A stretch of 45,138 nt of DNA from an uncultured Alphaproteobacteria bacterium (GCA_903939555.1 CAJAHV010000031.1:1-45138), one strand, 5' to 3'; numbered from the stretch's first letter, positions 8,995-18,960 are shown. Notes: generated by a model from the letters alone, not told the origin. A program made the numbers and translations.

Positions 8995-10112
8995 GATGGT
9001 GATCCGATCGAAACGGCAAGATCGGCAAGCCGGGCAGCAGCATCGGGGTAGCCCGCGCTGCGTGCACCGGCGGCCGCTGTTGCTAACGCCTTCGGGTCCG
9101 TCAGCCAACCGGTCAAGGCCACAGCCACCTGTTCTGCGGTAAAGCGGGGCTGGGGCACCACAATCGCCCCGCCGGCAGCCGCCAACCCCTGCGCATTGTC
9201 TGTCTGATGATCATCGGTAGCAATCGGCAGCGGCACCAAAATGGCAGGACGCCCGGCTACGGCGAGTTCGGCAACAGTCGAGGCCCCCGCACGAGCGATC
9301 ACGACATGGGCAACGGCAATCTGTGCCGGCAGGTCGGCGAAATAAGCCCGGACCTCTGCAGCGACACCGGCAGCGCGATAGGTTTCGGCGACCATGGCCG
9401 CGTCTTCGTCGCGCCCCTGATGGACGACCGACAACCGTGCGCGCAGCCCTTCGGGCAACAACGCCACAGCGGCAGGCACGATGGTGTTAAGGATAGCCGC
9501 GCCTTGGCTGCCACCGGTAACCAGCAAGCGCAATTGCGGCGCCTCACTGTCGAACGGCAACGCGCGGGCAGCGATGATCTCGGCGCGCACCGGGTTTCCA
9601 GTCAGCGTCGTTTTCGCCGCCCATTCAGGTTGCATGCGGCGCACCTGTTTATAGCTGGTGGCAATCGCGTCGACGCGGGGGCTGAGGAAGCGATTGACCC
9701 TGCCGAGTACGGCATTTTGTTCATGGATGAGGCTGGGCAGCTTGAGCGACAGGGCAGCGAGCAGCGCCGGCAGCGCCGGATAGCCGCCGAAACCGATGAC
9801 GGCCGCAGGCTTGAGTTCACGAAATAACGCCCGCGCCGCGCGGCGCCCGCGCCAGATGCTCAAGCCCACCACCGGCAGGCTGCGCCAGCCCGACCGGCCG
9901 GGCGAGCCGCTGTCGACCACAGTGCGCGGCACGCCGTCGAAAAGGCCAGGGAAGCGCAGGCCACGGCTGTCAGTAACCAGATGCACGGCATGGCCGCGCG
10001 ATTTCAGCTCGAGCGCCAGTACATGCGCCGGGACCATGTGGCCGCCGGTGCCGCCCGCAACGAGGATGAAGGGCCCGGACGCGTCGGCGTCAAACTGAAG
10101 ATTACCCGTCAC
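8991..10112 (-). CDS. murG: lipid II synthase MurG (GlcNAc transferase)
   Basis: A peripheral membrane glycosyltransferase (GT28, GT-B fold) of 373 residues that adds GlcNAc to lipid I to form lipid II. It has the first glycine loop VAGGTGGHMVPA (about 19-30), the second loop GGSQGAAILN, and the UDP-GlcNAc motif IARAGASTVAEL followed by the nucleotide-sugar loop with DDHQTDNA. The start is GTG 10112, overlapping the ftsW stop as GTGA. It follows ftsW in the normal cluster order. Confidence 0.97.
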   Translation of the reverse strand: MTGNLQFDADASGPFILVAGGTGGHMVPAHVLALELKSRGHAVHLVTDSRGLRFPGLFDGVPRTVVDSGSPGRSGWRSLPVVGLSIWRGRRAARALFRELKPAAVIGFGGYPALPALLAALSLKLPSLIHEQNAVLGRVNRFLSPRVDAIATSYKQVRRMQPEWAAKTTLTGNPVRAEIIAARALPFDSEAPQLRLLVTGGSQGAAILNTIVPAAVALLPEGLRARLSVVHQGRDEDAAMVAETYRAAGVAAEVRAYFADLPAQIAVAHVVIARAGASTVAELAVAGRPAILVPLPIATDDHQTDNAQGLAAAGGAIVVPQPRFTAEQVAVALTGWLTDPKALATAAAGARSAGYPDAAARLADLAVSIGSPS

Positions 10113-11332
10113 GCCGCCCGCCAGCGTTCGACATAGGGCGACGCTTTGAGGAACGGATTGCGCCGCGTCAGCCCGAGCAGCAGCCCCATGCCGAGGCAGA
10201 GCGCGATGAACGAGGACCCGCCGTGGCTGATGAACGGCAGCGTCATGCCCTTGGACGGCAACAGCTTGAGATTGACCGCCATGTTGATCGTCGCCTGCAG
10301 TCCGAACTGCGTCGCAAGTCCGGTGGCAGCGAGCATGACGAAAGGATCATCTTCATCGAGCAGCATCAGGAACACCCGGACAACGAGCGCTATATAAAGC
10401 CCGGCGATGACGAGGCAGGCAATCATGCCGAACTCCTCACCGATCACCGAAAAAATGTAATCGGTATGAGGTTCGGGCAGGCGGAACTTCATCTGGCCTT
10501 CGCCGGGGCCGACACCGAACAGCCCGCCAGCGCGAAAGCAATCGAGCGCTTTGTCGATCTGATAAGTGTCGCCCCCACCGGTCAGGAATTTATCGATACG
10601 CTGGGTAACATGGTCGACCGTCAGGTAAGCGATGCCCAGCCCGACCGTCGCCGCTGCGACCAACGCACCGAGCAGCCAGAACGACATGCCGGCGAGCAGC
10701 GACTGCACTAGCCAGACCGCCATGATTAGCGCCGTCTGGCCGAAATCGGGCTGCTTGATAAGCAGCGCCGCGACCATCAGCAGCATGGCAAAGCTGATCT
10801 GCATCGTCGGCAGGCTGCGATCATCGAAGCGCAGCGCCAACAGCCAGGCAGTAGTGACGACGAACACCGGCTTGAAGAATTCCGACGGCTGGAACTGGAA
10901 GCCCGGCAATTGGATCCATCGCGCCGCGCCGTTGGTGCCGGTACCGATGAACATCACCGCCACCAGGCAGCCGAAGAACACAAGGGTCAGCAGCAACGAC
11001 AATCGCTTGGCCCAAGTGACCGGCAGCATCGAGATGCCGAACATCACCGGCAAGCCGGCGATGACCCAGCCAATCTGGCGCTTGAGGAAATAGAGATCGC
11101 CATATTTGAAATTGGCCCCCGACAGGCGGTGCGCCGCCGCCGGAGACGCGGCCGCGACCGCGATGACACCGCACCCAATCAGTGCAATCACAAAGGTGAG
11201 CAGCAATTTGTCGATGGTGGCGAACCAGACCCCGAGCCGCGAGCGATCGCCACGCGAAAAAGCCGCCGCCGTCAATGCTGAACGCGGCGTCAGCCAGGGC
11301 TGCACCACGCTTTCGCTGGAGGGATCGCTCAT
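10109..11332 (-). CDS. ftsW: septal peptidoglycan polymerase FtsW
   Basis: A SEDS-family glycosyltransferase that polymerises lipid II at the septum with FtsI. The 407-residue protein has a cytoplasmic N-tail of about 40 residues and roughly ten membrane helices. The SEDS signature near the C-terminus is PFISHGGSSFIAL. ATG 11332 overlaps the murD stop in an ATGA. A much longer in-frame reading upstream is low-complexity Arg/Gly-rich sequence inside murD and is not credible. Confidence 0.96.
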   Translation of the reverse strand: MSDPSSESVVQPWLTPRSALTAAAFSRGDRSRLGVWFATIDKLLLTFVIALIGCGVIAVAAASPAAAHRLSGANFKYGDLYFLKRQIGWVIAGLPVMFGISMLPVTWAKRLSLLLTLVFFGCLVAVMFIGTGTNGAARWIQLPGFQFQPSEFFKPVFVVTTAWLLALRFDDRSLPTMQISFAMLLMVAALLIKQPDFGQTALIMAVWLVQSLLAGMSFWLLGALVAAATVGLGIAYLTVDHVTQRIDKFLTGGGDTYQIDKALDCFRAGGLFGVGPGEGQMKFRLPEPHTDYIFSVIGEEFGMIACLVIAGLYIALVVRVFLMLLDEDDPFVMLAATGLATQFGLQATINMAVNLKLLPSKGMTLPFISHGGSSFIALCLGMGLLLGLTRRNPFLKASPYVERWRAA

Positions 11333-12615
11333 GCCAACGCCTCCACCAGCGCGGCAAACGCATCCCCGCGCGCTTCGAAGTCGCGGAACTGATCGAAACT
11401 GGCGCACGCCGGTGACAGCAACACGGTGTCCCCTGGGCGCGCCGCCGCCGCCGCTTGCGCGACAGCGCGTTCGAGCGTGCCCGACAGACACACCGGCAAA
11501 TGCGGCGCCAGCAGCGGCGCGAACAGCGGCGCCGCCTCGCCGATCAGATAGGCGGCAACGACATCGCCGAGGAAGGGCAGCACCGGGGCCAGGTCGACAG
11601 CACCCGCGGCGTCGAGCTTGGGCCGCCCCCCAGCGATCCAATGAGTACGCGGAAAAGCACCGAGCGCGGGCGCCGAGCTGTCGGCATTGGTCGCCTTGGA
11701 ATCATTGACCCACAGCACCCCCGATTTGACGGCGATGCGCTGCATCCGGTGCGGCAGGCCGGGATAGCTCCGCAGGCCCGCAGCGATTTCGGCCTGCGTC
11801 AGGCCCAGCGCCACGCAGGCGGCGATGGCAGCGCGGGCGTTCTGGAGATTGTGCGGCCCCTGCAACGCCGGCCAATCGGCCTGGTTGCCGGCATCGACGT
11901 CCTCGATGAACTGGATCGAAGGTTCTTCGGCCTCATCGAGGACATCATGTTCGGCTTCGGCATCCCACCCGACGATGGCGGTACGGAACGGCGACTGCAT
12001 GGTGAACAACCGCGCCTTGGCAGCGGCATAAGCGGCCAGGCTGCCGTGGCGTTCGAGATGATCGGGCGTGATGTTGAGCAGGATAGTGACATCGCAATCG
12101 AGGCTGAAGGTGATATCGAGCTGGTAACTGCTGAGTTCGAGCACATAGATGCCGCCGGCGGGCAGCGGTTCCTGCGACAGGATCGGCAGGCCGATGTTGC
12201 CGCCCATCCGCGTCGGCGCCCCTGCCGCCGCAAGCATGTGGTGGATGAGTGCCGTCGTCGTCGATTTGCCGTTGGTGCCGGTGATGCCGACAACACGGTG
12301 TGCCGGCAATGCGGGTCGCGCCTGCGCAAACAATTCGATATCGCAGATAACCGGGACACCCGCCGCCTGCGCCTTGACGAACAGCGGCGCCGAATGCGGC
12401 ACACCGGGCGAGACGATGAGCGCTTCGAGCCCCGACAGATCGATATCATGCAGGTTGGTCAGCGGGCCGGCAAAAGCAGTGCGCGCCGCCTCCCCATCGT
12501 CCCAGTTCAGGCAGGTAGCACCCGAAGCCGTGAGTGCGGCGACAGTTGCCGTGCCGCTGCGGGCAAGGCCGTAGACGCCATAGGTTTTGCCGGCAAAGGC
12601 GGGCGACGTGATCAC
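11329..12615 (-). CDS. murD: UDP-N-acetylmuramoyl-L-alanine--D-glutamate ligase MurD
   Basis: A cytoplasmic ligase of 428 residues that adds D-Glu to UDP-MurNAc-L-Ala. It has an N-terminal Rossmann-like domain starting KTYGVYGLARSG, the ATP loop GTNGKSTTT near residues 113-121, and the Mur C-terminal domain with WVNDSKATN. The start is GTG 12615, overlapping the mraY stop as GTGA; readings further upstream would lie within mraY. Confidence 0.96.
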   Translation of the reverse strand: MITSPAFAGKTYGVYGLARSGTATVAALTASGATCLNWDDGEAARTAFAGPLTNLHDIDLSGLEALIVSPGVPHSAPLFVKAQAAGVPVICDIELFAQARPALPAHRVVGITGTNGKSTTTALIHHMLAAAGAPTRMGGNIGLPILSQEPLPAGGIYVLELSSYQLDITFSLDCDVTILLNITPDHLERHGSLAAYAAAKARLFTMQSPFRTAIVGWDAEAEHDVLDEAEEPSIQFIEDVDAGNQADWPALQGPHNLQNARAAIAACVALGLTQAEIAAGLRSYPGLPHRMQRIAVKSGVLWVNDSKATNADSSAPALGAFPRTHWIAGGRPKLDAAGAVDLAPVLPFLGDVVAAYLIGEAAPLFAPLLAPHLPVCLSGTLERAVAQAAAAARPGDTVLLSPACASFDQFRDFEARGDAFAALVEALA

Positions 12616-13685
12616 CGCAGCTTCAACGTGGCAAGGCCGGCAAGCGCCAACACGATCGAGATAATCCAGAAACGAATGACAACGGTCGATTCTGCCCAAC
12701 CCAATTGTTCGAAATGATGGTGGATCGGTGCCATGCGGAACACCCGCTTGCCGGTGGTCTTGAAGCTGACGACCTGAACGATGACACTGACGGTTTCGAG
12801 AACAAACAGACCGCCGATGACGAGCAGAACCAGTTCATGATTGGTGATGACCGCAATGCTGCCGAGCGCGCCGCCAAGTGCGAGGCTGCCGGTATCACCC
12901 ATGAACACCGCCGCCGGCGGGGCATTGTACCACAGGAATCCCAGACACGCGCCGATCAATGCCGCAGCAAACACCGCCAGTTCCCCCGATCCGGGAACAT
13001 GATGGACACCCAGATAATCCGAAAAACGGATATTGCCGACCAGATAGGCGATGATCGCAAAGGCGGCAGCGGCGATAACGACCGGCATCGTTGCCAGCCC
13101 GTCGAGCCCGTCGGTAAGGTTCACGGCATTACCGAAACCCGTCACGATGAAGGCGGCAAAGGCGATGTAGACAACGCCAAGCGGCAGCCCTGCGTCCTTG
13201 AGGAACGGCAGATACAGAGTCGTGCCGGTACGGCTGGCGATCCAGGTGCAGGCCAGCCCGGCGATGAAGAATTCGATAAGCAGACGTGTGCGCCCCGAAA
13301 CACCCTTGGTGCTGCGCTTGGTGACCTTGTCGTAATCATCCATGAAACCGATGGTGCCGAAACCCAGCGTAACAAACAGGCTCGCCCAGACAAAGCCGTT
13401 GCCGGTGTCCATCCAAAGCAGCGTCGAAACGGTCAGTGCGATCAGGATCATCAGCCCGCCCATCGTCGGCGTGCCCTTCTTGGTCAGCAGGTGCGATGCC
13501 GGGCCATCCTCGCGGATCGGCTGGCCCTTGCCCTGCTTGCTGCGCAACAGACTGATGAAGCGCGGGCCGATGAACAGCGCGATGGAAAGCGCCGTCACCA
13601 AAGCCCCCACCGAACGGAAGGTAATGTAGCGGAACAGGTTGAGGAACCCCTCGAACCCCGCCCAATCGGCGATCGCGTTGATCAA
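12612..13685 (-). CDS. mraY: phospho-MurNAc-pentapeptide translocase MraY
   Basis: An integral membrane enzyme of 357 residues that transfers phospho-MurNAc-pentapeptide to undecaprenyl phosphate, giving lipid I. Ten membrane helices are evident. Key residues are the aspartate pair D116-D117 (GFMDDYDK), NLTDGLDGLA at 189-198, D264 (FMGDTGS) and the IHHHFE histidine cluster at 321-326. The start is TTG 13685, overlapping the murF stop as TTGA. A strong AGGAGG seven bases upstream compensates for the weak start codon. Confidence 0.98.
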   Translation of the reverse strand: MINAIADWAGFEGFLNLFRYITFRSVGALVTALSIALFIGPRFISLLRSKQGKGQPIREDGPASHLLTKKGTPTMGGLMILIALTVSTLLWMDTGNGFVWASLFVTLGFGTIGFMDDYDKVTKRSTKGVSGRTRLLIEFFIAGLACTWIASRTGTTLYLPFLKDAGLPLGVVYIAFAAFIVTGFGNAVNLTDGLDGLATMPVVIAAAAFAIIAYLVGNIRFSDYLGVHHVPGSGELAVFAAALIGACLGFLWYNAPPAAVFMGDTGSLALGGALGSIAVITNHELVLLVIGGLFVLETVSVIVQVVSFKTTGKRVFRMAPIHHHFEQLGWAESTVVIRFWIISIVLALAGLATLKLR

Positions 13686-15070
13686 CCCAAATCCTCCTGT
13701 CCGCGCAGATGTGCGACCACATCCCCCAGTCTCACGCTGTTCGAAGCCTTGACCAGTAAGACATCATCACCGGTCAGCAACCGGCCAATCTCGGCCTGCG
13801 CAGCGCCAGCATCGGCTACGTGCAGCACATGTAGCCGCCGCGCCAGTGCTGCTGCCAGCGGTTTCATCTCGTTACCCACAAGAATTATGCTCGAAACACC
13901 CGCAGCCACTATATGTGGTGCCAATTCGGCGTGAAAACGCTCCGACAGCCCGCCCAGTTCGCGCATCGCGCCAAGCATGGCAAGCCGCCGCCCCTGCCCC
14001 GCTGGCACGATCTCGCCGAGGACCGCCAACGACGCCGCCATTGAGGCAGGGTTGGCGTTGTAGCTTTCATCGATGATGACCGCCGGGCCAGTCGGTGTCG
14101 CCACGCGCAGCCGCTGCCCGCGCCCAGGCAAATCGGTCAATTCGGCCAGCGCCAGTCCGGCGAGCGCCAGATCCCCCCCCGCCGCATCGACAGCCGCCAG
14201 TACGGCCAGGGCGTTACCTACCCAGTGGCGCCCAGCCATGCCGACCTTGAAGGTCAGCCGCTGGTTGCCCACGCGGGCCGTCACGCACGAACAATCAGGA
14301 TGCAGCGCCACCTGTTCGGCAACGACATCGGCGCCGTCACCGGTGCCAAAGGTGACGATTTTTGCTGCATGCGGCCGGGCATGGCCAAGCAAACGGTCGC
14401 GGTGCGGATTATCGAACGGAATGATCGCAGTGCCGCCAGGCTGCAATCCGGCAAAAATTTCGCCCTTGGCATCGGCAATGCCGGCTTCATCGGCAAAATT
14501 CTCGATATGCGCCGAGGCAACCCACGTAATAACGGCAATCGCCGGGCGCACCTGTTGCGTCAACGCGGCGATCTCGCCGGCATGGTTCATGCCCATTTCA
14601 AAGATGCCGAAGCGACTGTCGGCGGGCATCCGCGCCAGACTCAGCGGCACGCCGGTATGGTTGTTATAGCTTTTCACCGACGCATGGACTGCGCCCGGAG
14701 CAAAGCGTTCGAGCGACGCGCGAATCGCCTCCTTGACACCGGTCTTGCCGACCGAGCCCGTCACCCCGATGCGCAGGGCCGAGCTCCGTTCGCGCGCCGC
14801 CGCCGCCAGCGCAACCAGCGCTGCATTGGGATCGGGAACCAGCACATGCGGTGCATCGACCGCCCGGCTGACGATCAGGCCGGCGGCTCCATTGGCAATC
14901 GCCTGCGGCACGAAACGGTGGCCGTCCATGGCTTCGCCCTGCATGGCGATGAACAGGTCCCCCGCGCCGACTTCGCGACTGTCGAATGTGACGCCGGTGG
15001 CAACAAAATCACCAGAGAGCACACCACCCGTGGCGGCAGCGATGGCGGTACCGGTCCAGAGCGCGGTCAT
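13682..15070 (-). CDS. murF: UDP-MurNAc-tripeptide--D-Ala-D-Ala ligase MurF
   Basis: A cytoplasmic ligase of 462 residues that adds the D-Ala-D-Ala dipeptide made by DdlB, completing the UDP-MurNAc-pentapeptide. The N-terminal substrate domain contains TFDSREVGAGDLFIAM, the ATP loop GVTGSVGKT lies at 102-110, and the C-terminal domain has DESYNANPASM. ATG 15070 overlaps the murE stop (ATGA) and is preferred over one three codons upstream. The end overlaps mraY. Confidence 0.97.
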   Translation of the reverse strand: MTALWTGTAIAAATGGVLSGDFVATGVTFDSREVGAGDLFIAMQGEAMDGHRFVPQAIANGAAGLIVSRAVDAPHVLVPDPNAALVALAAAARERSSALRIGVTGSVGKTGVKEAIRASLERFAPGAVHASVKSYNNHTGVPLSLARMPADSRFGIFEMGMNHAGEIAALTQQVRPAIAVITWVASAHIENFADEAGIADAKGEIFAGLQPGGTAIIPFDNPHRDRLLGHARPHAAKIVTFGTGDGADVVAEQVALHPDCSCVTARVGNQRLTFKVGMAGRHWVGNALAVLAAVDAAGGDLALAGLALAELTDLPGRGQRLRVATPTGPAVIIDESYNANPASMAASLAVLGEIVPAGQGRRLAMLGAMRELGGLSERFHAELAPHIVAAGVSSIILVGNEMKPLAAALARRLHVLHVADAGAAQAEIGRLLTGDDVLLVKASNSVRLGDVVAHLRGQEDLG

Positions 15071-16485
15071 GCGGCGCACTCGCGCGCGACCTGGACATCG
15101 TCGAACGGCAGCACCTGCGCGCCAACGATCTGGCCCTGTTCATGCCCTTTGCCGGCGATAAGCACGACGTCATCGGCGCCGCTGGCGGCAATAGCTGTGG
15201 CAATCGCGGCACGACGGTCGGCAACTTCGCTCGCACCGGGCGCTGCGACGAGGATGGCGGCGCGGATCATGGCCGGATCTTCGGAACGCGGGTTGTCGTC
15301 AGTAACGATCACCTGATCGGCAATGGCGACGGCCGCAGCCCCCATCAGTGGCCTCTTACCCTGGTCGCGATCACCACCGGCACCGAAAACGAGGATGAGC
15401 CGACCCCGCGTGTGCGGGCGCAACGCCGCCGCTGCCGCCTCGAGTGCATCGGGCGTGTGGGCATAATCGACATAGACCGGCGCCCCCGAGCGGGCGATGA
15501 CGGCGCGTTCGAGCCGGCCGCGCACCGGCCGAACCCGCGCCAGTTGCGCCAGCGTCGCCGCCACCGCGCCGCCACAGGCGATGACCAGTCCGGCGGCGAC
15601 CAACGCGTTGGCGGCTTGATAGGCGCCAATCAGCGGCAGGGCGATACTATGGTCCCGGCCATCGGCCGTCACCACCAGCGTCTGGCCGAGCGCCGTCGGA
15701 GTGCGCGATTTCAGCATCAGTGTTTCGCCAGCCGTGCCCACGCTGACAACCTTCAATCCGCGCGCCCGGGCCGCGGCGATGACCCGGCCCGACCAGGGTT
15801 CGTCATCGGCCCAGACCACCGCCGTGCCATCGCCATCGACAACATCGGTGAACAACCGCAGCTTGGCGGCAAAATAGGCCGACATCGTGCCGTGATAGTC
15901 GAGATGATCGCGCGAAAGGTTCGTGAAGGCCGCAGCGCGCACCGGCAGCCCTTCGGTACGGAATTGATCAAGACCATGGCTGCTCGCTTCGAAGCTGGCG
16001 TGGCTGATGCCTTCGCGTTGCAGCCCGGCCATGTTGGCGAGGAAGGTCACGACATCGGGCGTGGTCAGACCCGTTGTCACCTGATCATGCGCGGTGGTGA
16101 CGCCCAACGTGCCGATGGAGGCGGCGACATGCCCGGCCAGATCCCACAACTGCCGGGTCAGTTCTGCGGTTGAAGTCTTGCCGTTGGTGCCGGTGACGGC
16201 GACGACCATCTGCGGGAACGGCGCATAGAAGCGCGCCGCAAGCCGGGCAAAGGCCGCCCGCGCGGGGTCCGCAGTGATGTGAAAGGCGCCGGCGACCGTC
16301 ACGCCGGGGCGCGTGACGATGGCGATGGCGCCCGCTGCGATAGCGGCAGGGATGAAATCCTCACCATTTACTCGCGCGCCGGGAAAGGCGCCAAAGATCG
16401 TTCCGGGGGCGACCTTGCGATGATCGATGGCAAAGCCGGTGACCAGCGCCTCACCGCCGCCACTGACCAGGTCCCCCAGCCGCAT
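15067..16485 (-). CDS. murE: UDP-MurNAc-L-Ala-D-Glu--meso-diaminopimelate ligase MurE
   Basis: The ligase that adds the third peptide residue. The 472-residue protein has the ATP loop VTGTNGKTS (97-105) and the Mur C-terminal domain. DNPR at residues 397-400 is the motif that selects meso-diaminopimelate rather than lysine, as expected for a Gram-negative wall. The start at ATG 16485 lies 3 bp after the ftsI stop, with GAGGA formed by the last ftsI codons seven bases upstream. The end overlaps murF by four bases. Confidence 0.97.
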   Translation of the reverse strand: MRLGDLVSGGGEALVTGFAIDHRKVAPGTIFGAFPGARVNGEDFIPAAIAAGAIAIVTRPGVTVAGAFHITADPARAAFARLAARFYAPFPQMVVAVTGTNGKTSTAELTRQLWDLAGHVAASIGTLGVTTAHDQVTTGLTTPDVVTFLANMAGLQREGISHASFEASSHGLDQFRTEGLPVRAAAFTNLSRDHLDYHGTMSAYFAAKLRLFTDVVDGDGTAVVWADDEPWSGRVIAAARARGLKVVSVGTAGETLMLKSRTPTALGQTLVVTADGRDHSIALPLIGAYQAANALVAAGLVIACGGAVAATLAQLARVRPVRGRLERAVIARSGAPVYVDYAHTPDALEAAAAALRPHTRGRLILVFGAGGDRDQGKRPLMGAAAVAIADQVIVTDDNPRSEDPAMIRAAILVAAPGASEVADRRAAIATAIAASGADDVVLIAGKGHEQGQIVGAQVLPFDDVQVARECAA

Positions 16486-16488
16486 TCT

Positions 16489-18252
16489 CTATTCCTCGAC
16501 GGCTTCGGGGGCCTTGGCCGCCACTGCCGACAGATCGACATCACGCGTCGCTTCGGGTGCGATGCCCAGGATTGGCGCGATCTTGGTGATCAACCGACTG
16601 GTCGCCGGCGCGATCGTCATGCCAGCGGTCCTGAAGCCAAAACTGGTCTTGCTGCCCTTGGGATCGTCGATCATCATGACGACAACGTAGCGAGGCGCAT
16701 CCATTGGAAACGCCGCGGCAAAGGTCGAGACATTGGCACCGCGCACATAGCGGCCATTGACGACCTTTTCAGCGGTACCGGTCTTGCCGCCGACGCGATA
16801 GCCAGGGGCGTCAGCCTTGCGCCCGGTGCCAGTGGTCACCACCAGCCGCAGCAATGCGCGCATGAGTTCCGAGGTCGATGGCTTGAACACTCGGCGGCCA
16901 TAGATCGGCTGCCCTGGCGTCGCCTTGATGAGAGTTGGCTTGTGATAGACTCCGCCATTGACCAGCGCGGCATAGCCGGCAGCGAGGTGCAGCGGCGTCA
17001 CCGCCATGCCGTGACCATAACCGATGGTCATGGTTGCCAGCTCGCCCCAATTGTTGAGCGGCGGATATTGCGGGCGTGAGCGTTCTCCGAGTTCGAAATC
17101 GACCTGCTTGAAAAAACCGAGTTTTTCCAACATGGCGCGCTGCCGGTCACGCCCGACGGCGGATGCAATGCGCGCCGTGCCGATGTTCGATGAATGGGTG
17201 AAGATCTCGGGCACCGTTTCCCAGCGGTTGAGCGCATGGTCGTCGTGGATCACCTTGCCGGCAATGACCAGCGGCCGGCTCGCGTCGTAAGTCTGGCTCA
17301 TCGAGGTGATGACACCTGAATCGATCCCGCTGGCGATCGTGAAGGCCTTGAAGGTCGACCCCAGTTCGAAAGTCGCAAAGGTCGCCTGATTGTAGCGCGA
17401 CGCATCGTCGGACTTGCCGGGAGCGTTGGGATTGAAATCGGGCTGCGATGTCATGGCCACGACTTCGCCGGTATCGACATCCAGCACGATCCCGGCGGCA
17501 CCGGCAGCACGCTGGTCGAGATAGACGCTGCGCAATTCATGTTCGAGCGCCTGCTGAACGCGCACGTCGAGCGCCAGTTGCAACGGCACGCCACGCATGC
17601 CGTCATCGCGAAGCCTGTCGTTGAAGGCCTTTTCAAGCGCTACAGCGCCGATTCCCTTGTCATCAGTATAACCGATGACATGGCTGGCAAGATTGAAATT
17701 GGGATAAAGTCGCTCGGCCTCGCGGCGCAGGAAGATGGCGGGTTCGCCCAGATCATTGATGCGCTTGGCTTCGGACGGCAGCACCCGGCGGGCAATATAA
17801 CGAAATTGGCTGCGGCTCGCCAATTCGGCATAGATTTCGCCCTCGGTCTTGTCGTTCAGGATTCCGGCGATGCTGCGCGCCAACAGCGCCGGGTTGCCGG
17901 CGAGTTTGCGGGGTTCGACCGATACGGCATAAGCTTCGAAGGTTCGGGCAAGTTCGATGCCATTGCGGTCGATGATGTCGGCGCGGGGCGGCGCGGCGCT
18001 GGCGATGGTGCGCGCCATGGCCGGGCGTGCTTCGAAAATCGCAAGGTCAGCGAGCCGCAGCGCCAGCAACACGGGGACGGCGAGGAACAGCAACAGTAAC
18101 AATACCAGTCGCTGCCGTGCCAGCCCCTGCGCTTCCTGCCGCTGGCCGGCGAGTGGCGTGCCCGGCGCGCGGACAGCTGCGGCAGGGCGCGGCCGTGGCG
18201 ACGCCAGCGACGGGGCGGGTTTGCCTGCAACAAGGATCATCGGTCCGGCCAT
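16489..18252 (-). CDS. ftsI: septal transpeptidase FtsI (PBP3)
   Basis: A class B penicillin-binding protein of 587 residues that cross-links septal peptidoglycan together with FtsW. It has a proline/alanine-rich cytoplasmic tail (1-47), one membrane helix (about 48-70), a dimerisation or pedestal domain, and the transpeptidase domain. The active-site motifs are intact: STFK (299-302, nucleophile Ser299), SSN (354-356) and KTG (490-492). It lies 9 bp after ftsL. ATG 18252 is used; an ATG four codons later is an alternative and neither has a strong ribosome site. Confidence 0.97.
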   Translation of the reverse strand: MAGPMILVAGKPAPSLASPRPRPAAAVRAPGTPLAGQRQEAQGLARQRLVLLLLLFLAVPVLLALRLADLAIFEARPAMARTIASAAPPRADIIDRNGIELARTFEAYAVSVEPRKLAGNPALLARSIAGILNDKTEGEIYAELASRSQFRYIARRVLPSEAKRINDLGEPAIFLRREAERLYPNFNLASHVIGYTDDKGIGAVALEKAFNDRLRDDGMRGVPLQLALDVRVQQALEHELRSVYLDQRAAGAAGIVLDVDTGEVVAMTSQPDFNPNAPGKSDDASRYNQATFATFELGSTFKAFTIASGIDSGVITSMSQTYDASRPLVIAGKVIHDDHALNRWETVPEIFTHSSNIGTARIASAVGRDRQRAMLEKLGFFKQVDFELGERSRPQYPPLNNWGELATMTIGYGHGMAVTPLHLAAGYAALVNGGVYHKPTLIKATPGQPIYGRRVFKPSTSELMRALLRLVVTTGTGRKADAPGYRVGGKTGTAEKVVNGRYVRGANVSTFAAAFPMDAPRYVVVMMIDDPKGSKTSFGFRTAGMTIAPATSRLITKIAPILGIAPEATRDVDLSAVAAKAPEAVEE

Positions 18253-18261
18253 GGTGAGGGG

Positions 18262-18960
18262 TTACTGCCCCCCTTGCGGTAGCAGGTCGATCGGTGCGCC
18301 TAGGGCGCGCGGCGATTCTTCCATGGTCGGTGCAACCTTGCGTGGCTCTGGCTTGCGGGGCTCTGCCTTGCGGGGCTCGGGGCGCGACACCTCGGATGCG
18401 AGGACGACCCGGCGGACTTCTTGCCGGGCAAGCTGCGGACGCTGCGGGCGCTGGGTTTCGGCCAACACCGGCACGGGACGCGATGGCACGAATTCAACTG
18501 TCGGGGCCGGCATGCGCTGCGGCACGACATAGCCGGCACGGATGAGGCGAGCGGCAGGTGCCGGCGCTTCCCGATAGGCAACCTCGACCAGCGGCGCGGT
18601 CACGGGCGTGGCGACATCAGGGGCGGTGACCGCATAGACCACGCCCGGGCTGGGTGCGGCGGGTGCGGCGGGTGCGGCAGCATAGCTGGCAAGTTCGAGC
18701 GGCGAGCGCAGGAACTGGCCGGCGGCTGGCGCCGACATCTGCAGCACATTGTCGTTCCAGCGCTGCAATTCGGGGAAGCGTGCGCGGGTACGCAGTTCGG
18801 CCTGCAGGTTTCGCATCTCACGCGCGTCGGCAACGAGCTGGTTGCGCAGCGCTTCGACTTCGGCGCGTTCTCCCGAAACCCGCAGGTTGATCGTATAGGA
18901 ACCGACGGCGGCCACCATCGTGGTGACCAGCATCATCACCGTTCCGGCATAATTTCTCAT
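18262..18960 (-). CDS. ftsL: FtsL-like division protein with long C-terminal extension
   Basis: A small bitopic protein at the FtsL position between rsmH and ftsI. Residues 6-25 form the membrane helix, and a heptad-like coiled coil (about 28-60, with EVEALRNQL and NLQAEL) follows, as in FtsL, which pairs with FtsB and FtsQ. It is much longer than the usual FtsL of about 90-120 residues: the 232-residue product continues as an Ala/Pro-rich periplasmic tail. The tail contains an AAP run (95-103) and three EPRK repeats spaced five residues apart (195-208). Similar long FtsL-like proteins may occur in related genomes; I could not check. ATG 18960 overlaps the rsmH stop (ATGA). Confidence 0.8.
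   Translation of the reverse strand: MRNYAGTVMMLVTTMVAAVGSYTINLRVSGERAEVEALRNQLVADAREMRNLQAELRTRARFPELQRWNDNVLQMSAPAAGQFLRSPLELASYAAAPAAPAAPSPGVVYAVTAPDVATPVTAPLVEVAYREAPAPAARLIRAGYVVPQRMPAPTVEFVPSRPVPVLAETQRPQRPQLARQEVRRVVLASEVSRPEPRKAEPRKPEPRKVAPTMEESPRALGAPIDLLPQGGQ

Noticed and set aside
18651..18680. Triple GGGTGCGGC repeat as a regulatory or CRISPR-like repeat
   Set aside because: It encodes the AAP run of the FtsL tail and is explained as coding low complexity.
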